NCBI GenBank assembly: GCA_036257895.1
Contig: DATAES010000157.1
Location: 1-19,556, forward strand
From: DATAES01 sp036257895
GTDB lineage: Bacteria > Actinomycetota > Acidimicrobiia > Acidimicrobiales > JACDCH01
Reading direction: 5' to 3'
Length of the DNA stretch: 19,556 nucleotides
Shown here: positions 16,508 through 19,556 of the stretch, one piece after another
Position numbering within the stretch: the first letter of the stretch is position 1
How the letters are laid out: each line of letters opens with the position of its first letter
Program-made: the position numbers and the translations under genes
The notes under the pieces: generated by a model
The model's database searches: none
What the model was told of the DNA's origin: nothing
The model's input: only the letters and a program-made list of their open reading frames with translations

Positions 16508-16511
16508 GGTT
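16506..16511 (+). promoter_or_regulatory. -10 box (TAGGTT) giving a leaderless ATPase transcript
   Basis: TAGGTT is followed by exactly six bases (ggcgga) and the ATG at 16518, which places +1 on the start codon. The ggcgga is too close to the ATG to act as a Shine-Dalgarno site. Confidence 0.55.
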
Positions 16512-16517
16512 GGCGGA

Positions 16518-17921
16518 ATGTCTCGTCCCGCCACGCTCGGTCAATTGCGCGAGTCCGGATGGCAGTCTGTCCCGGTCAAGCAGGAGATCCGGCGCAACGC
16601 CATCACCAAGATCCAGGAAGGCGAGCCGTTGTTCCCCGGTGTGCTCGGCTACGAGGACACCGTGCTGCCGCAGCTCGAGAACGCGCTGCTCGCCGGTCAC
16701 GATGTCATCTTCCTCGGAGAACGCGGTCAGGCGAAGACCCGCATGATCCGCTCGCTCGTGTCCTTGCTCGACGAGTGGCTGCCGGTGATCGCGGGCTCGG
16801 AGATCAACGACGATCCGTACGAGCCGGTGTCGAAGTACGCGCGCGATCTCGTGCGCGAGCACGGCGACGACACCCCGGTCGAGTGGGTGCACCGCGACTC
16901 GCGGTTCGGCGAGAAACTGGCGACACCGGACACGTCCATTGCCGACCTCATCGGCGAGGTCGACCCGATCAAGGTCGCCGAGGGCCGCTATCTCTCCGAC
17001 GAGCTCACGTTGCACTACGGCCTCGTTCCTCGCACCAACCGCGGCATCTTCTCCATCAACGAGCTCCCCGACCTCGCGGAGCGCATCCAGGTCGGGCTCC
17101 TCAACGTGCTCGAAGAGCGCGACGTGCAGGTCCGTGGCTACAAGATCCGCCTTCCGCTCGACGTGATGCTCGTTGCGTCGGCGAACCCCGAGGACTACAC
17201 GAATCGCGGCCGAATCATCACCCCCCTCAAGGACCGCTTCGGCGCGCAGATCCGCACGCACTACCCGCTCGAGGTCGAGACCGAGGTGGCGATTGCGCAC
17301 CAGGAAGTGCGTCCGCTCGAGGCGCCCGGCATCCGAGTGTCCGTGCCGGAGTTCATGACCGAGATCGTCGCCACGCTGTCGCACCTCGCTCGCTCGAGCG
17401 CGCACATCAACCAACGTTCAGGAGTCTCGGTGCGACTCACGGTGTCGAACGCCGAGACCCTCGTGGCCAATGCGACGCGACGCGCTCTGCGGCACGGCGA
17501 AAGGGAAGTCGTGCCGCGAGTCAGCGACCTGGAGGCGCTCTCGTCGTCCACTTCCGGCAAGGTGGAGATCGAGGCGCTGGAGGAAGGTCGAGACGAGCAG
17601 ATCGTCGAGCATCTGCTCCGTGCCGCGGTGTTGACCGTGTTCAAGGAGCGGGTCGGTACGGACGCGGTGCGCGAGGTGATCGGCGCGTTCGACGGCGGCA
17701 CCATCGTCCACGCGGGCGACGACGTCATCTCAGCCGACGAGGCGAAGCTGGTGTCGGACATCCCTGCGTTGCGGCAACCGGTCGCGGCCTTGACGGGCGG
17801 CGACGAGTCACCCGCGGCGGTCGCCAGTGCGGTGGAGTTCATCCTCGAAGGGCTGCATCTCAGCAAGCGCCTCAACAAGGACGCCGTCGGCGCCCGTGCC
17901 ACCTATCGCGCCCGGGGCTGA
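16518..17921 (+). CDS. MoxR/magnesium-chelatase-like AAA+ ATPase
   Basis: AAA+ ATPases of this group act as hexameric remodelling or metal-insertion motors together with a VWA-domain protein. The 467 residues include a Walker A variant GERGQAKT (67-74), in which Ala replaces the Gly before Lys73, Walker B GIFSINE (176-182) with Glu182, sensor-1 Asn223 in SANPED, and arginine-finger candidates Arg230, Arg232 and Arg240 (TNRGRIITPLKDR). The insert NRGIFSINELPDLAERIQVGLLNVLEERDVQVRGY is typical of MoxR/chelatase-I proteins. The C-terminal part (about 360-467) is a helical lid and extension. The likely partner begins at 19111, but the GH1 gene on the other strand separates them. The remodelled client is unknown. 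Proteins of this type are sometimes labelled sigma-54-interacting or magnesium chelatase, neither of which I would apply here. Confidence 0.92.
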   Translation: MSRPATLGQLRESGWQSVPVKQEIRRNAITKIQEGEPLFPGVLGYEDTVLPQLENALLAGHDVIFLGERGQAKTRMIRSLVSLLDEWLPVIAGSEINDDPYEPVSKYARDLVREHGDDTPVEWVHRDSRFGEKLATPDTSIADLIGEVDPIKVAEGRYLSDELTLHYGLVPRTNRGIFSINELPDLAERIQVGLLNVLEERDVQVRGYKIRLPLDVMLVASANPEDYTNRGRIITPLKDRFGAQIRTHYPLEVETEVAIAHQEVRPLEAPGIRVSVPEFMTEIVATLSHLARSSAHINQRSGVSVRLTVSNAETLVANATRRALRHGEREVVPRVSDLEALSSSTSGKVEIEALEEGRDEQIVEHLLRAAVLTVFKERVGTDAVREVIGAFDGGTIVHAGDDVISADEAKLVSDIPALRQPVAALTGGDESPAAVASAVEFILEGLHLSKRLNKDAVGARATYRARG

Positions 17922-17933
17922 CGGGCAGACGCG

Positions 17934-19082
17934 CTAGGTCCGGATCGCCGATTCCAAGACCTCGATCGAGTCACGCACATTGCGATCGCGGTCGAACAGC
18001 CCGAACGCGACGTCGTAGCCGTGGAGCCACTCGTAGTTGTCCACGGCGGTCCAGTGGAAGAAGCCCCGGAGGTCGATGCCGTCGCCGATGGCGCGCTCGA
18101 CCTCAGCGAGGCAGTCGTGTAGGTAGGTGGCGCGCCACTCGTCGTCCTCGGTGCCGATGCCGCACTCGTCGATGAGCAGCGGACGGTCGGGATGGTCCTC
18201 GGCGAGACGGTGCAGCACTTCGCCGAGTCCTGCGCTCCAGGGCGCGTAGCCCATCGGCCCCGCCTCCGCGTCGGCGGGATACACACCGAACGTGCCGTCC
18301 GGTCCGACGGCGAGCGCGCTGTAGTACGAGAAGCCGATCAGGTCGAAGGGCTCGAGCAGTTCCGGCTCTGCCCACGAGTTCCAGATCACGTCGTCGACGC
18401 GCGCTGCTCGCGAACGTGCTTCGGGGGAGGGATCGGCGGCGTGCACCGGCGAGAGGTTGTGGATGGTGGCGACCGGCGAGCCCGCGCCCCGCAGCAACCG
18501 AGCCGCATCGCGGTTGGCGCGGTGGATGTTGCGCACCACGATGTGGAAGTCGTCGACGTCGCGGCGACCGGGCGGGAACTGCCCTGCGAGGAACCCGGCG
18601 ACCGCGTAGGCAACGGGCTCGTTGATCGGCTTCCAGCCGTGGACGAGGTCGCCGAAGGTCTCGGCACAGAAGTCGACGTGGCGCGGCCACCAGTAGCCGG
18701 TGGCTCTGGCGTCGCGGAAGCCGCCGAGGTCGTCTCCGAACCATCCGGGCAGCGTGAAGTGATGAAGACACACCCAAGGTTCGATGCCCGCGCTGCGGGC
18801 CGCGAGGAGCACGCTGCGGTAGTGCTCGACGGCATCGTTGTCCCGTTCTCCCTGCCGCGGTTCGATGCGGGCCCACTCGATCGAGAGGCGATGGTGGGTG
18901 AGGCCATGGTCGGCGAGGAGCGCGAAGTCCTCGGCGTAGCGATTGCCGAATCCGTTGCCCTCACCTGAAGCCGGCGCCCGGCCGAGCCCTTCCCACCTCG
19001 CCCAGTCCGACGCTGGCGCGGCCCCCTCGCACTGCGTCGACGACGCGCCCGTTCCCCACCAGAAGTCCTCGGGCCAAGTCAC
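17934..19082 (-). CDS. Glycoside hydrolase family 1 protein (beta-glucosidase-like)
   Basis: GH1 enzymes hydrolyse beta-glucosides, beta-galactosides and related sugars with retention. The protein shows the N-terminal FWWGTGASSTQCEG (7-20), HRLSIEWARIEP (64-75), acid/base Glu155 in KPINEP, DLIGFSYYSA (247-256), nucleophile Glu306 in LLIDECGIG, and the aglycone-side WTAVDNYEWLHGYDVAFGLF (344-363). At 382 residues it is shorter than the usual 440-480. The shortening lies in the loops between the barrel strands, since all motifs are present in order. The nucleophile motif, usually (I/V)TENG, reads IDECG here: Asp replaces Thr and Cys replaces Asn. The GTG at 19082 is supported by the leaderless promoter. 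It has no signal peptide and is probably cytoplasmic. It sits tail to tail with the ATPase gene, 12 nt apart. Confidence 0.93.
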   Translation of the reverse strand: MTWPEDFWWGTGASSTQCEGAAPASDWARWEGLGRAPASGEGNGFGNRYAEDFALLADHGLTHHRLSIEWARIEPRQGERDNDAVEHYRSVLLAARSAGIEPWVCLHHFTLPGWFGDDLGGFRDARATGYWWPRHVDFCAETFGDLVHGWKPINEPVAYAVAGFLAGQFPPGRRDVDDFHIVVRNIHRANRDAARLLRGAGSPVATIHNLSPVHAADPSPEARSRAARVDDVIWNSWAEPELLEPFDLIGFSYYSALAVGPDGTFGVYPADAEAGPMGYAPWSAGLGEVLHRLAEDHPDRPLLIDECGIGTEDDEWRATYLHDCLAEVERAIGDGIDLRGFFHWTAVDNYEWLHGYDVAFGLFDRDRNVRDSIEVLESAIRT

Positions 19083-19088
19083 GATGCG

Positions 19089-19094
19089 ACGCTA
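19089..19094 (-). promoter_or_regulatory. -10 box (TAGCGT) giving a leaderless GH1 transcript
   Basis: On the minus strand TAGCGT is followed by exactly six bases (cgcatc) and the GTG at 19082. It faces away from the plus-strand TAGCCT at 19099, with only 4 bp (ccgg) between the two boxes. Confidence 0.55.
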
Positions 19095-19098
19095 CCGG

Positions 19099-19104
19099 TA
19101 GCCT
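19099..19104 (+). promoter_or_regulatory. -10 box (TAGCCT) giving a leaderless transcript of the VWA-type partner gene
   Basis: TAGCCT is followed by exactly six bases (ccgagc) and the ATG at 19111. Together with the opposite TAGCGT it contains the perfect 12-bp palindrome gctaccggtagc (19091-19102). The whole divergent spacer is 28 nt. Confidence 0.55.
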
Positions 19105-19110
19105 CCGAGC

Positions 19111-19556
19111 ATGTCCTTTTGGCGGAGGCCCGTTCCGAAGTTCCGCTACTCGCGCTGGGACGGCACGCAGGCCGGTTTCGACATAGACGCCGACTCGGTG
19201 TTCGGCGAGATCACCGACGACCTCCTGTACCACGGCGACCTCAACGCCGCGCTTCGCCGGTTGATGCAGTCCGGCTTCCGTGACCGCAACGGTGACCGGG
19301 TCCAGGGCATGCGCGAGCTCATGGAGAAGCTGCGCCGCCGGCGCCGCGACGAGCTCGAACGCTACGACCTCGGCGGGGTCTACGACGACATCGCACAGGA
19401 GCTGCGAGACGTAATCGACACGGAGCGCAAGGGCCTCGACGACCTCGCGCGGGAAGCGCGGGAATCGGGCGACCAGCGCCGACAAGAGATCACCGACCAG
19501 GTCGTGCAGGACAAGAACCTGCAACTCGACATGCTCCCTCCCGATCTCGCGGGGCA
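19111..19556 (+). CDS. Probable VWA-domain partner of the AAA+ ATPase (3'-truncated)
   Basis: The frame runs open from ATG 19111 to the window end, giving 148 codons. The visible part is soluble and charged: KFRYSRWDGTQAGFDIDAD (10-28), EITDDLLYHGDLNAALRRL (33-51), an Arg-rich helix (MEKLRRRRRDELERYD), then a long helical region that ends at LDMLPPDLAG. This layout matches the N-terminal helical region of actinobacterial VWA (CoxE-like) proteins that accompany MoxR/chelatase-type ATPases: a YxRWxG opening, then D(D/V)L..G.L..AL..L. The VWA domain with its metal-ion-dependent adhesion site should lie downstream and is not visible, so the assignment rests on the N-terminal pattern and the nearby ATPase. 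The plus-strand promoter with exact 6-nt spacing supports this start. Confidence 0.72.
   Translation, partial: MSFWRRPVPKFRYSRWDGTQAGFDIDADSVFGEITDDLLYHGDLNAALRRLMQSGFRDRNGDRVQGMRELMEKLRRRRRDELERYDLGGVYDDIAQELRDVIDTERKGLDDLAREARESGDQRRQEITDQVVQDKNLQLDMLPPDLAG

Noticed and set aside
16496..16534. Longer GH2 start at GTG 16534
   Set aside because: It would overlap the divergent ATPase gene and run through its promoter. The added 13 residues do not resemble the GH2 N-terminus.
17922..17933. Terminator between the ATPase and GH1 genes
   Set aside because: The gap is 12 nt and no stem-loop of meaningful length is visible in it or at its edges.
16283..18175. Open frame of 630 codons on the plus strand across the GH2 start, the ATPase and the GH1 end
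   Set aside because: Its product is Arg-rich low-complexity sequence in a shifted frame relative to the ATPase, with no motif and no start signal.

Overview
The window reads as a high-GC actinobacterial chromosome segment, most likely from the class Acidimicrobiia. That placement is an inference. It rests on the dense small-gap gene packing, an N-terminal GWWQASDGKWYPPE motif of the kind I associate with membrane proteins of that class, a type-B succinate dehydrogenase with a single cytochrome b anchor, a K+-independent-type H+-pyrophosphatase, and many start codons directly preceded by an actinobacterial TAnnnT -10 box. No rRNA, tRNA, CRISPR array, insertion sequence or integrase is visible, and no gap of 300 bases lacks a gene.

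Layout. 1-1002: 3' part of an aldehyde dehydrogenase, ended by a strong hairpin. 1087-2076: malate dehydrogenase (+). 2094-2142: near-perfect 24-bp-arm palindrome between convergent genes. 2145-3381 (-): an SCP2 sterol-carrier-like protein and an Fpg/Nei-type DNA glycosylase, 4 nt apart. 3409-5788 (+): a three-gene cassette joined by two 4-nt overlaps, made of a stand-alone phosphohistidine swivel domain, an unrecognised 377-aa protein, and a 301-aa protein with a G-H-G-x-R-D-H-S-W-G motif. 5798-7480 (+): a DedA-family membrane protein and a single-pass protein with a Ser/Lys repeat linker. 7497-9869 (-): hppA. 9997-13532 (-): the sdhCAB operon. 13708-14205 (+): a two-helix membrane protein of the family often labelled LigA. 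14333-16495 (-): GH2 glycosidase. 16518-17921 (+): MoxR/chelatase-like AAA+ ATPase. 17934-19082 (-): GH1 glycosidase. 19111-19556 (+): start of what looks like the VWA-type partner of the ATPase.

Functionally the core is central energy metabolism: malate dehydrogenase and succinate dehydrogenase for the TCA cycle, and H+-PPase for pyrophosphate-driven proton pumping. Two glycosidases suggest use of beta-linked oligosaccharides. The AAA+ ATPase and the VWA-like protein probably form a metal-insertion or complex-remodelling pair, unusually split here by the GH1 gene on the other strand.

The two most notable points are (a) the phosphohistidine/unknown/DHSWG cassette, which could be part of an uncharacterised split phosphotransferase-linked pathway, and (b) a regular promoter grammar in which TAGnnT followed by exactly 6 nt leads straight into the start codon. 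The latter implies leaderless transcripts for at least five genes and includes a symmetric divergent pair built around a perfect palindrome at 19091-19102.
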